A stretch of DNA of 64,000 nucleotides, from positions 348,445-412,444 of the forward strand of contig NZ_FNIE01000009.1 in assembly GCF_900103985.1 (NCBI RefSeq), written 5' to 3'. Shown here in pieces: positions 9,044-17,724 of the stretch. This DNA comes from Actinacidiphila guanduensis (GTDB lineage Bacteria; Actinomycetota; Actinomycetes; Streptomycetales; Streptomycetaceae). Under the pieces are notes generated by a model that saw nothing but the letters and a program-made list of their open reading frames with translations, did no database searches and had not been told where the DNA came from. Position 1 is the stretch's first letter, and each line of letters begins with the position of its first letter. Both the position numbers and the translations under genes were made by a program.

Positions 9044-9526
9044 CTAGCGGATGTTCGGGTCGAAGGTGAAGATCACCAGCGACCCGAGCACGATGGTGAA
9101 CGCCACAGCGGTGAACAGAATCGTCTTCAGCCAGACGCGGGTGTTCGGCTGCTCGGCGTAGTCGTTGATGACCGTCCGCAGGCCATTGCCGCCGTGCAGC
9201 ATGGCCAGCCACAGCATCGCCAGGTCCCAGTACTGCCAGAAGGGCGAGGCCCAGCGGCCGGCGACGAAAGCGAAGCCGACCTTGGTGACACCGCCGTCGA
9301 GCACGAGCTGGATCAGCAGGTGGCCGATCACCAGGACGACCAGCACGACGCCGGACAGCCGCATGAACAGCCAGCCGTACAGCTCGAAGTTGGTGCGCGT
9401 GGCGCGCGGGGTGCGCTTGGTGCGGGCCCGCGGGGGTTCGATCACCGGCGCGGGGTTGTCCGGACTGTAGGCGGCGCTGGAGCCGGTCAGCTGCAGCTCG
9501 TCGGCGGGGGAGACTTCAGTGGCCAT
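9044..9526 (-). CDS. sdhD: Succinate dehydrogenase hydrophobic membrane anchor
   Basis: This 160-aa protein has three predicted TM helices after a polar N-terminus of about 45 residues (TRTNFELYGWLFMRLSGVVL opens TM1). RLSGVVLVVLVIGH and the LAMLHGGNGLRTVINDY segment provide the haem- and quinone-site histidines expected of this subunit. It is encoded 28 bp upstream of sdhA and 7 bp after sdhC. Confidence 0.92.
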   Translation of the reverse strand: MATEVSPADELQLTGSSAAYSPDNPAPVIEPPRARTKRTPRATRTNFELYGWLFMRLSGVVLVVLVIGHLLIQLVLDGGVTKVGFAFVAGRWASPFWQYWDLAMLWLAMLHGGNGLRTVINDYAEQPNTRVWLKTILFTAVAFTIVLGSLVIFTFDPNIR

Positions 9527-9533
9527 GGGTCGT

Positions 9534-9914
9534 TCAGCTCCCGAACAGCACTCGTGCGGCGTGGCCGAGGACGGGGTAGATGGCGCCGAGCATCAGCACG
9601 ATCCACAGGCCCATCACGGTCCAGAACATCTGCTTCTGGTAGCGGGGGCCCTTGGTCCAGTAGTCCACGGCGATGATGCGCAGGCCGTTCAGCGCGTGGA
9701 AGAGGATGGCGGCCACCAGGCCGTACTCCAGCAGGCTGACGATCGGCGTCTTGTAGGTGGACACGACCTTGTCGTAGTCCTCGGGGGAGACCCGCACCAG
9801 GGCGGTGTCGAGGACATGGACGAACAGGAAGAAGAAGATGAGGACACCGGTGACTCGGTGAGCCACCCAGGACCACATGCCTTCCCGGCCGCGGTACAGC
9901 GTTCCAGCCGGCAC
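9534..9914 (-). CDS. sdhC: Succinate dehydrogenase cytochrome b556 subunit
   Basis: This 126-aa membrane subunit is the first gene of sdhCDAB. Three TM helices are visible. The conserved SWVAHRVTGV and LFHALNGLRIIAVDY motifs place the haem-ligand His and quinone-site residues. The start is GTG 9914, preceded by GGAGGG with a 9-nt spacer; this ribosome site, rich in Ts after it, decides the start. The operon promoter must lie in the 135 bp up to 10049, but I cannot fix its boxes. Confidence 0.93.
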   Translation of the reverse strand: MPAGTLYRGREGMWSWVAHRVTGVLIFFFLFVHVLDTALVRVSPEDYDKVVSTYKTPIVSLLEYGLVAAILFHALNGLRIIAVDYWTKGPRYQKQMFWTVMGLWIVLMLGAIYPVLGHAARVLFGS

Positions 9915-10049
9915 GAAAAATACCCTCCGGGAGCGGGACGGGGGCTGCCGGCTGTCGATTGCTTGCTAGTCGGTCACGCCCGGCCGGGTACGGTCCACCG
10001 GCCCCGGCCATCGTAGCGACGCGAAATGTGGGCGCTACCGCGGGGTCGG

Positions 10050-10601
10050 TCAGGTGTGATCGATCCCGCACGGTCGGGTGAACCCCGCGGCCGCGCCGCC
10101 GCGGGCCTGCGCCGGCAGGGCCGGGCCCGGCGCGTACGGCGCGGCGCCGCCGCCGGTGGCCAGCCGGGTCAGCCGGGCCCGGGCGAGCCGGCGCAACTGC
10201 TCGGCGGTGGTCACCGCCTCGGTGTCCGCGTCGTGGCCGAGCCGCACCCGCAGGGCGGCGAGCATCTCGTCCAGGGCCGCGGTGGGGTCGGTGCGGTCCA
10301 GCGCGATGACGAAGACGTGGCCGAACCTCGCCTCGTAGGCCGCGTGGGCGGCGCGCAGGGCGGTGTGCACGGCGAGATTGCCGCGATGCGGCAGCGCGGT
10401 GGTGGCCTCGCCGGCCAGCGCCTCGGCGAGGTCGGCGGGGGTGAGGTCGTACGCCGCCTCGTCGGCCGCGGCGAGCAGCGCCTCCACCGTGGGGTACGGG
10501 CGGTGGGCGGCCAGCCGGCGGGCCCAGGTGCGGGAGTGGCAGCAGGCGAGCAGGGCGGTCTCGGCGGCGGTGGGCGAGGCCCGGTTGAACATGGTGAGCA
10601 T
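10050..10601 (-). CDS. OHCU decarboxylase (uric acid degradation)
   Basis: This enzyme decarboxylates 2-oxo-4-hydroxy-4-carboxy-5-ureidoimidazoline to S-allantoin. The family is recognised from the FNRASP..ALLACCHSRTWARRLAAHRPYP opening (catalytic His in AAHRPYP), the LAEALAGE helix and the NLAVHTALRAAHAAYEARFGHVFVIA core. I chose ATG 10601 (MLTMFNRAS) because the 42 codons upstream are an unconserved Arg/Pro-rich stretch; ATG 10592 is equally possible. The C-terminus has an Ala/Gly/Pro tail of about 35 residues. No other urate genes are in the window. Confidence 0.85.
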   Translation of the reverse strand: MLTMFNRASPTAAETALLACCHSRTWARRLAAHRPYPTVEALLAAADEAAYDLTPADLAEALAGEATTALPHRGNLAVHTALRAAHAAYEARFGHVFVIALDRTDPTAALDEMLAALRVRLGHDADTEAVTTAEQLRRLARARLTRLATGGGAAPYAPGPALPAQARGGAAAGFTRPCGIDHT

Positions 10602-11159
10602 GGCGGGCGCCGCGGGCGGGGTGTCGCGGGACAGCGGGGCTCCTGGGATCGCGGTGCGGGTGCGCCGGTGCGCGGCGGTGGTCGGGACGTGGTGCCGCGG
10701 TGGCGCTCGGGACAGGGCGCGCGGCAACTCTACGGTCGCGCCCGGCGCGTGCGGCGGCCCGGGGGGAAGGATTCACCCGAATGTGGCGGGCGTGTCGGCA
10801 TCCGTGTTGACGCGCGCCCTTCGCGGCGTGCCCGAAGTGTGCCGGTGCTCTGCCCGAACGGCCCCCGGGAGAGGCCCGAAGTGCCCGCCGGCCGACCGAT
10901 TCCCGACCGTTCGGGCTGCGGGCGGCCGGCCGCGGGTCGGCCGCGGTCGTGCACGTGGCGGGGCCGAAGGCGACGGCCGGGGGCCGCCTCCCCCCACAGG
11001 AGCGTCCCCGGCCGCCGACATGTAGGGCGTATGCCGGTCCGAAAGTGTCACCGCCCGCCATGGGGCAGGATGGGACCCTGTGGGACGGCGGATCGAGGGA
11101 GATCCGACCGGGGATCCGACGGGGGTTCCGACGGGGGTCGGCGACGGAGCTTCGAGGGG
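10602..11159. other. 558-bp divergent gap between the OHCU decarboxylase and sigma factor genes
   Basis: No convincing gene or RNA is visible. The sequence is very G/C-rich with nested inverted repeats around 10930-10970. It also holds the three 12-bp direct repeats at 11102-11137 in the sigma factor leader. Promoters for both genes must lie here, but none is clear. Confidence 0.4.
11102..11137. repeat. Three tandem 12-bp repeats in the sigma factor leader
   Basis: ATCCGACCGGGG, ATCCGACGGGGG and TTCCGACGGGGG follow each other directly, ending 22 bp before the proposed GTG start of the sigma factor gene. Confidence 0.6.
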
Positions 11160-11966
11160 GTGGTGCCACAGGTGGATCTCGACGCCGCGGTGACAGCGGC
11201 GCAGAGCGGGGACGAGGCGGCCTTCAGGGTCGTCTACCGCGCTGTGCAGCCGCAGTTGCTGCAGTACGTGCGCAGCCTGGTGGGTCCGGGCGACGCGGAG
11301 GACGTCGCCTCGGAGTCGTGGCTGCAGATCGCCCGCGACCTGCCGGAGTTCCGGGGCGGCGGAGCGGCCGTTCGCGGTTGGGCGGCGCGCATCGCGCGCA
11401 ACCGGGCGCTGGACCACATCCGGGCCCGCAGCCGGCGGCCCGTGTCCGGTGCGGGGGTCGACGAGCTGGTCCAGTTGCCCGATCGGGCGGACACCGCGGG
11501 GGAGGCGCTGGACGCGGTCGCCACCGACGCGGCCCTGGCCGCCATTGCCGCCCTGCCCCGCGAGCAGGCCGAGGCGGTGCTGCTGCGGGTGGTGATGGGC
11601 CTGGACTCCACCAGCGCGGCACGGGTGCTGGGCCGTCGGCCCGGCTCGGTGCGGATGGCCACCCACCGCGGGCTGCGCCGGCTCGCCGAGCAACTGGCCG
11701 AGGCCGGTGGGGCGTCCGGGGCGGCGAAGGGGTCCGACCCGGCGGACCCCGGCGGGCCCTCAGGGCTGGGCGGACTGGGCGGTGCCGCCGTGCCGCGGGC
11801 CCGGCAGCCGGGCGGGCTGCGCGGGGCGGGGCCGGGACCGGGGGGCCCGGAAACCGCGGAGAACGCGAGAACGGCGGGAAATGCAGGTGATACAGGGGGC
11901 GGAGGGGGCAAGGGGGGAGCCGTGACGCGGGGGGATGTGACGTTTTCCGCGTCCAAGGCGCTGTGA
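11160..11966 (+). CDS. RNA polymerase sigma-70 family (ECF-like) sigma factor
   Basis: A sigma2 domain runs from about residue 10 to 90: RVVYRAVQPQLLQYVRSLVG, then DAEDVASESWLQIARDLPEF, then RGWAARIARNRALDHIRARSR. The sigma4 helix-turn-helix follows: LPREQAEAVLLRVVMGLDSTSAARVLGRRPGSVRMATHRGLRRL. After it comes an unconserved tail of about 90 residues rich in Gly, Pro and Ala. The start is among GTG 11160, 11163 and 11172. GTG 11160 is 10 nt after GGAG, while GTG 11172 is better spaced from GAGGGGG. It is followed 9 bp later by a membrane protein that is probably its anti-sigma partner. Confidence 0.87.
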   Translation: MVPQVDLDAAVTAAQSGDEAAFRVVYRAVQPQLLQYVRSLVGPGDAEDVASESWLQIARDLPEFRGGGAAVRGWAARIARNRALDHIRARSRRPVSGAGVDELVQLPDRADTAGEALDAVATDAALAAIAALPREQAEAVLLRVVMGLDSTSAARVLGRRPGSVRMATHRGLRRLAEQLAEAGGASGAAKGSDPADPGGPSGLGGLGGAAVPRARQPGGLRGAGPGPGGPETAENARTAGNAGDTGGGGGKGGAVTRGDVTFSASKAL

Positions 11967-11975
11967 GGAAGTGAC

Positions 11976-13223
11976 ATGAGCGACAAGGGACGACGTGACG
12001 GTACGAGGCCGGGCCCGCGGGCCCGGCCGGGGCTGCCCGGTGGGCGGCTCCCCTCGCGTGGCGGCCACTGGCTCACCGGGCAGGCGGCCGAACTCCTGCT
12101 GACCGGTGGGCGGGTGCAGCTCGCCGACGCGGAGGCGGCCGAGGCGGTCACCCGGCTGGCCCGGCTGCTGGCCGCGGCGGGTGGGCAGCAGGAGCTGCCC
12201 GGCGCCGGACCGCAGCCGGCCGGCCGCGGCCTGGACCCGGCCCGCGAGGAGGCCGCCCTCGCGGCGTTCCGTGCCGCACGCAGCGCGGCACACGCCGCCG
12301 AGGTGGGGGCCGCCGCGGTGCCGGCGGGTCCGTCCGGGGCAGCAGCAGCCGCCGCTGCTGCCTCGGACGGCCGGCGTCGGACCGCGTGGTTGCTTGCCGG
12401 GGTACGGGCGCCCCTGCACGCCCTGTCCGCTCTCTTCAGCGCGCCCCGCCCCCTCGCCCGTACCGCCAGGACCCGTGAACAGCCCGTGGAGCGGCGCCCG
12501 TTGCGGACGGTGCTGGCGGCGACGGCGTCGGTGGTGGCGCTCAGCGGCATCGCGGTGGCCGTCGCGCTGACCACCGGCCGGATCGGTGTGCCCGGCCACG
12601 GCTCGCACCCCGCCCCGCCCGCGGCCACCCGTCCGCCGGCCGCCGACACCCCGGGCGGCGGCGCCGCGGGCCCGGGCGCCGGGGCACCCGACCCCACCAC
12701 GGCCGCGCCCCCCGCCGCGCATCCGCCGGCCGCGGGCCCCTCCCTGCACGGCTACGGGACCTGGTGCCTGCCGTACGCGGCTCCGTTCGGCCACGCGGGG
12801 TGCGGGAAGGACACGAAACGGTTCGGCGCGGGCTGGGGCGCCCCCTGGTACGGCCCGCACGGCCAGGACCACGGGAAGGGCCACGAGGACGGCAAGGGCC
12901 CGTCCACGGGGCACAAGGGTGGTTCCGGCAGTTCGAACGGGTCCGGTGAGGACTCCAAGGGCACGCAGGACGCCCAGGGGGACCAGGGAGACCAGGGGGA
13001 TCAGGGCACGAAGCAGGGCAACGCCTACGGGAAGGCCAACGGCAAGAACGGGACCGCCAAGGGCAACGGCGCCGGGACCGGCGGCACGAACGGCACCAAG
13101 AGCAGTAAGGGGACCGGCAACAGCGCCAGCAAGGGCAACAGCGGCCAGGACGGCAAGCAGGACAAGGGCAAGGACAAGGGCAACGGCGCCGGGAAGAAGA
13201 GCACCCGCGCCGCCGTGAAGTAG
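11976..13223 (+). CDS. Single-pass membrane protein with Lys/Gly/Asn-rich tail, probable anti-sigma or sigma-linked surface protein
   Basis: This 415-aa protein lies 9 bp after the sigma factor with its own GAGGAAG ribosome site. Residues 1-170 are cytoplasmic, Ala/Arg-rich, with a short helical segment (HWLTGQAAELLLTGG) reminiscent of small anti-sigma domains but no zinc HxxxCxxC motif. One TM helix spans about 178-199. The outside part is Pro/Ala-rich, then has a small conserved patch with two cysteines (GTWCLPYAAPFGHAGCGKD, near 250-268). About 130 residues of low complexity follow, including three GDQ triplets like collagen and many KGN/GKG units. Position suggests control of the sigma factor. 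Function is not proven. Confidence 0.75.
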   Translation: MSDKGRRDGTRPGPRARPGLPGGRLPSRGGHWLTGQAAELLLTGGRVQLADAEAAEAVTRLARLLAAAGGQQELPGAGPQPAGRGLDPAREEAALAAFRAARSAAHAAEVGAAAVPAGPSGAAAAAAAASDGRRRTAWLLAGVRAPLHALSALFSAPRPLARTARTREQPVERRPLRTVLAATASVVALSGIAVAVALTTGRIGVPGHGSHPAPPAATRPPAADTPGGGAAGPGAGAPDPTTAAPPAAHPPAAGPSLHGYGTWCLPYAAPFGHAGCGKDTKRFGAGWGAPWYGPHGQDHGKGHEDGKGPSTGHKGGSGSSNGSGEDSKGTQDAQGDQGDQGDQGTKQGNAYGKANGKNGTAKGNGAGTGGTNGTKSSKGTGNSASKGNSGQDGKQDKGKDKGNGAGKKSTRAAVK

Positions 13224-13224
13224 C

Positions 13225-13455
13225 GGCATCTCCGGGCCGAATCCGGAACCGAAGCCCTGCCCGGCCCGGGCCGAGCCCGAACCGGAGCCGAACCTGCGCC
13301 GAAGCCCTGCCGAGCCCGAACGGGCCCCGGACCCGCGTCGAACCCGGGCCGAACGCCTGCCGAACTCCGGCCGTACCCGAATCGGCGCCGAACTCACGTC
13401 GAAGCGCTGCCCAGGCCGGCCCGAACCCGCGTCGGACCGCAACCGAACCCCTGCC
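13225..13455. repeat. Degenerate 50-bp tandem repeat, about 4.5 units
   Basis: The anchor GAAGCCCTGC recurs at 13251 and 13301, as GAACGCCTGC at 13351 and GAAGCGCTGC at 13401, exactly 50 bp apart, with a last GAACCCCTGC at 13445. The units are otherwise diverged but keep a CGAACC-type end. The repeat starts immediately after the stop codon of the Lys/Gly-tail membrane protein. Open frames across it are repeat artefacts. Confidence 0.7.
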
Positions 13456-14094
13456 CACCCCGGCCTGAACCCCCGCCGTCACCCTGAAGCCTCCCGCGCT
13501 CTGATCGCTCCCGGCGACCGGGCACGGTCAGCGCCGGGCACCGCCGTACTCCCGTGCCCGCACCGCCCGTTCCGGGCCGTTGCGGCACGGCGGCGGGCAG
13601 CCGTCGCGGGCCCGCCCCGGCCGGATTCCCATGCCCGGAGGCCGCTCCACCTGCCCGCACGGCCCGCGTACCGCCTCGGACCCCGGCCGCGCGGGCTGCC
13701 CGTTCCGGGCGGCGGGGCCCGCGCGGGCGACACACCGAACGTGTCCGCGATCCGGCGCCGTCCCGGCGCCTGTGACCTGGGGATTCACTCGGCGGACGAC
13801 CCCGTTCGGGGGCTCGCGGGGGCGGCAGGCGCGTCCGGCGGGTGACACTTCCGGGCCGCCGTGCGCTGTAAGGAATGGGCCGACTGGTCATCGGCCCGGT
13901 GGACCCCGGTTCTCCCCGTATCGGCGTCCACGACACGGAGCGCGGCCGGGTGCTTTTCCCCCTGCCCGGCCGCGCTCATTCTCCGCGGGCCCCGCCGAGG
14001 ACCGGCAGGCGGCCGCCGGGGAGCCGCCCCCGCCATGCGGGCACTGTGAGGAACCTCCCAGCCCCGTTCGTGCCTCGCGCCGCGCCGACGCCAC
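13456..14094. other. Gene-poor 0.6-kb stretch before the mutase gene
   Basis: No coding sequence that I can support on either strand: the open frames here lack domains and ribosome sites. The only clear structure is the 13-bp hairpin at 13938-13977. A small RNA or short unrecognised gene ending at that hairpin is possible but not shown. Confidence 0.4.
13938..13977. terminator. Strong hairpin with no obvious gene upstream
   Basis: A perfect 13-bp stem pairs GAGCGCGGCCGGG (13938-13950) with its complement (13965-13977) around a 14-nt loop containing TTTT. It looks like a terminator, yet no recognised gene ends within 700 bp upstream. Confidence 0.5.
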
Positions 14095-14130
14095 TACAGT
14101 CCGTGGCGGGTCCCGACGTTTCCACGTCGG
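14095..14130 (+). promoter_or_regulatory. Promoter and palindrome upstream of the acyl-CoA mutase gene
   Basis: TACAGT (14095-14100) is a good -10 hexamer. Just downstream CCGACGT-TTCC-ACGTCGG (14113-14130) is a perfect palindrome with 7-bp arms, placed where a repressor would block the start of transcription. GAGTGGAGGC (14141-14150) is the ribosome site. No cobalamin riboswitch is recognisable. Confidence 0.45.
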
Positions 14131-14157
14131 TAACAAACGCGAGTGGAGGCTTGAGCA

Positions 14158-15738
<1,581 letters not shown>

Positions 15739-15779
15739 CCCTGGCGGCGGCAGGCCCGGCCGGGTGGTGCGCCCGGGGC

Positions 15780-16466
15780 TCAGCGGGTGGCGTAGGACAG
15801 GGCGGTCCCGCTGAGCAGGGACTCCATCGCGGCCAGCAGGGCGAGGGCGGACTCGGCGATGTCGCCGGGGGAGCGGCCCTGCTGGGTGCGGGTGCCGATC
15901 TCGCGGAACAACTGGTCCTGGACCCAGCCGAGTTGGGAAGCGATCAGGCGGGGCAGGGGGTCGCCGGGGCCGGCCCCGGTCTCGGCCGCCAGCGTCTCGG
16001 CCAGGGCGTCGACCATCTCGCCGGCGGTGGCGTCCAGCCGGGCCGACAGCGTGGGCTCGGCACGGACCATGTGCAGGAAGCGGCCGAAGCCCTGGGTGAG
16101 GCCCACCATGCGGTCCCCCTGGCGCAGTTCGGCGCGCAGGGCGGCGAAGACGGCGGCCGCCGCGGACTGGCCGGGCGCGCGGTCGCGCACCATCTGCACC
16201 ATCCGCTGGGCGGACGCCTCCTCCGGGTAGAAGACCAGGTCCTCTTTGGAGGGGAAGTACGTGTAGACCGTGTTCACCGAGACCTCGGCGGTGCGCGCCA
16301 CCTCGGCAATGGTCACCTGGGCGAAGCCGTGCTCCAGGAAGAGGCCGGTGGCCACCTCCGCGATGTGCCGGCGGGTCTGCCGTCGCTTCTCGTCACGCAG
16401 GCCGGCGGCGAGGATCGCCTCGGCGCGCGTCGGCTCTCGCACGCTCCCGCGGGTGATGTCGCTCAC
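15780..16466 (-). CDS. TetR-family transcriptional regulator
   Basis: This 228-aa repressor has a helix-turn-helix in TRRHIAEVATGLFLEHGFAQVTIAEVARTAEVSVNTVYTYFPSKEDL (about residues 30-75) and a C-terminal ligand domain typical of TetR_C_23-like proteins. The start is GTG 16466. TACGAT on the minus strand (16478-16473) lies 6 nt upstream, so the mRNA is probably leaderless. It lies between the converging mutase gene and the polymer cluster; its target is unknown. Confidence 0.88.
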   Translation of the reverse strand: MSDITRGSVREPTRAEAILAAGLRDEKRRQTRRHIAEVATGLFLEHGFAQVTIAEVARTAEVSVNTVYTYFPSKEDLVFYPEEASAQRMVQMVRDRAPGQSAAAAVFAALRAELRQGDRMVGLTQGFGRFLHMVRAEPTLSARLDATAGEMVDALAETLAAETGAGPGDPLPRLIASQLGWVQDQLFREIGTRTQQGRSPGDIAESALALLAAMESLLSGTALSYATR

Positions 16467-16518
16467 CCGACCATCGTAGGCCAGTGCGGGCGGGCCGCCC
16501 GGCCCGCCCGCGGCGTTG

Positions 16519-17724
16519 TCAACGGACCGTCAGCACCGGTGCCTTGTTGAGCAGCCGCTTCAGCCGGGGGGCGAACGGCTTCTCGATCAGGCGGTGCATG
16601 GCGTAGGCGAGCAGGAGCATGAGGACCACCGTGGCGGCGAAGACCGTCGTCGGTGCCCAGTCGGTGTGCTGGTTGAGCTTGCCGATGACCACCCAGCCCA
16701 GGTGCTCGTGCACCAGGTAGAAGGGGTAGGTCAGGGCGCCGGCGGTGGTGAGCCAGCGCCAGTTGAGGTTCGCGATCGGCGGCACCAGGGTCACCGCGAT
16801 CACCGCCAGCATGCCGAGCAGCAGGACCACCTCCACCATCAGCACCGAGCGGTGGTGGAAGACGTCCAGGTGCTTGGGCGCGACCAGGGCCTTGACCTCC
16901 TCGCGCTGCCCGATCAGGTAGGCGCCGGCCACCAGGCCCCAGGACAGGGCGTCGTGGCCGAACCGGTGGATGAGGTAGAGCCCCATGCCGGCGACGAAGA
17001 AGGGCGCGTACTGCGGCATCAGCGCCAGGTTCAGGAAGCTCTCGCCGGAGGACTCGGCGTACAGCGCGGTCACCGTCCACACGGTGGCGAAGACCAGCAC
17101 CCGGCGGCGGGTGGCGCCCGGCCAGATCACGCACAGGGCGAAGAGCAGATAGAAGCGCATCTCGGCCCACAGCGTCCAGCACACGCCGAGCACCCGCTGG
17201 GCGCCGGCCGGCATCTGGAACATGGTGAAATTCACCAGCAGGTCGCTGGTGGGCACCCGCTTGAGGCCGACGATCGCGAAAGCCACCGTGACGATGACCA
17301 GCGCCGCCCAGTACGCCGGGTAGAGGCGGGTGATGCGGGAGATCGCGAAGTCCTTCACCGAGCGGCCCCAGCCGCTCATGGATATGACGAATCCGCTGAT
17401 CACGAAGAATATCTGGACGCCGAGCGGGCCGTAGGAGAACGCCCCGGACAAGTGCGGGAAAACATGGTCGGGGTCGCGGCCCCAGGCGGCGGAGATGTCG
17501 CCGCCGCGGCCGCCGTAGTGGTAGACGCAGACCATCAGGGCGGCCACCAGGCGCAGCCCGTCCAGGGCGCGCAGCCGGCCGCGGGTCCGCTCGCGCGGGC
17601 GGTCGTCCGGCGGCTGCGCCACCGCGGGCGCGGCGGCGCCGGTTTCGGCGGGGGCGCCCGCGGCCGGGGCGGGGTCGCCCGACCCGGCGGACTCGTCCGC
17701 GGGGGCGGGGAGATGAAGGGTCAT
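16519..17724 (-). CDS. Acyltransferase 3 family membrane protein (O-acetylation of surface sugar)
   Basis: A 401-aa integral membrane protein with about ten TM helices. The acyltransferase_3 signature RLRALDGLRLVAALMVCVYHY begins near residue 45; its His is the catalytic residue of the family. Before it lies a flexible Ala/Pro-rich leader. ATG 17724 overlaps the stop of the polysialyltransferase-like gene (ATGA), so it is the last gene of a three-gene minus-strand unit with the GT2 gene. In this setting it most likely acylates the glycan made by the neighbouring enzymes. Substrate is inferred. Confidence 0.88.
   Translation of the reverse strand: MTLHLPAPADESAGSGDPAPAAGAPAETGAAAPAVAQPPDDRPRERTRGRLRALDGLRLVAALMVCVYHYGGRGGDISAAWGRDPDHVFPHLSGAFSYGPLGVQIFFVISGFVISMSGWGRSVKDFAISRITRLYPAYWAALVIVTVAFAIVGLKRVPTSDLLVNFTMFQMPAGAQRVLGVCWTLWAEMRFYLLFALCVIWPGATRRRVLVFATVWTVTALYAESSGESFLNLALMPQYAPFFVAGMGLYLIHRFGHDALSWGLVAGAYLIGQREEVKALVAPKHLDVFHHRSVLMVEVVLLLGMLAVIAVTLVPPIANLNWRWLTTAGALTYPFYLVHEHLGWVVIGKLNQHTDWAPTTVFAATVVLMLLLAYAMHRLIEKPFAPRLKRLLNKAPVLTVR

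Noticed and set aside
10026..11159. N-terminal extension of the sigma factor frame back to 10026
   Set aside because: It runs antisense through the OHCU decarboxylase and has no domain; conserved sigma2 starts after 11160.
13394..14050. Short ORFs between the Lys/Gly-tail protein and the mutase
   Set aside because: Overlapping frames on both strands of the 50-bp repeat and G/C-rich DNA; none has a signal, domain or ribosome site.
14041..14157. Cobalamin riboswitch upstream of the B12-dependent mutase
   Set aside because: I could not find a B12-box-like core; the leader is under 60 nt from the likely transcription start.
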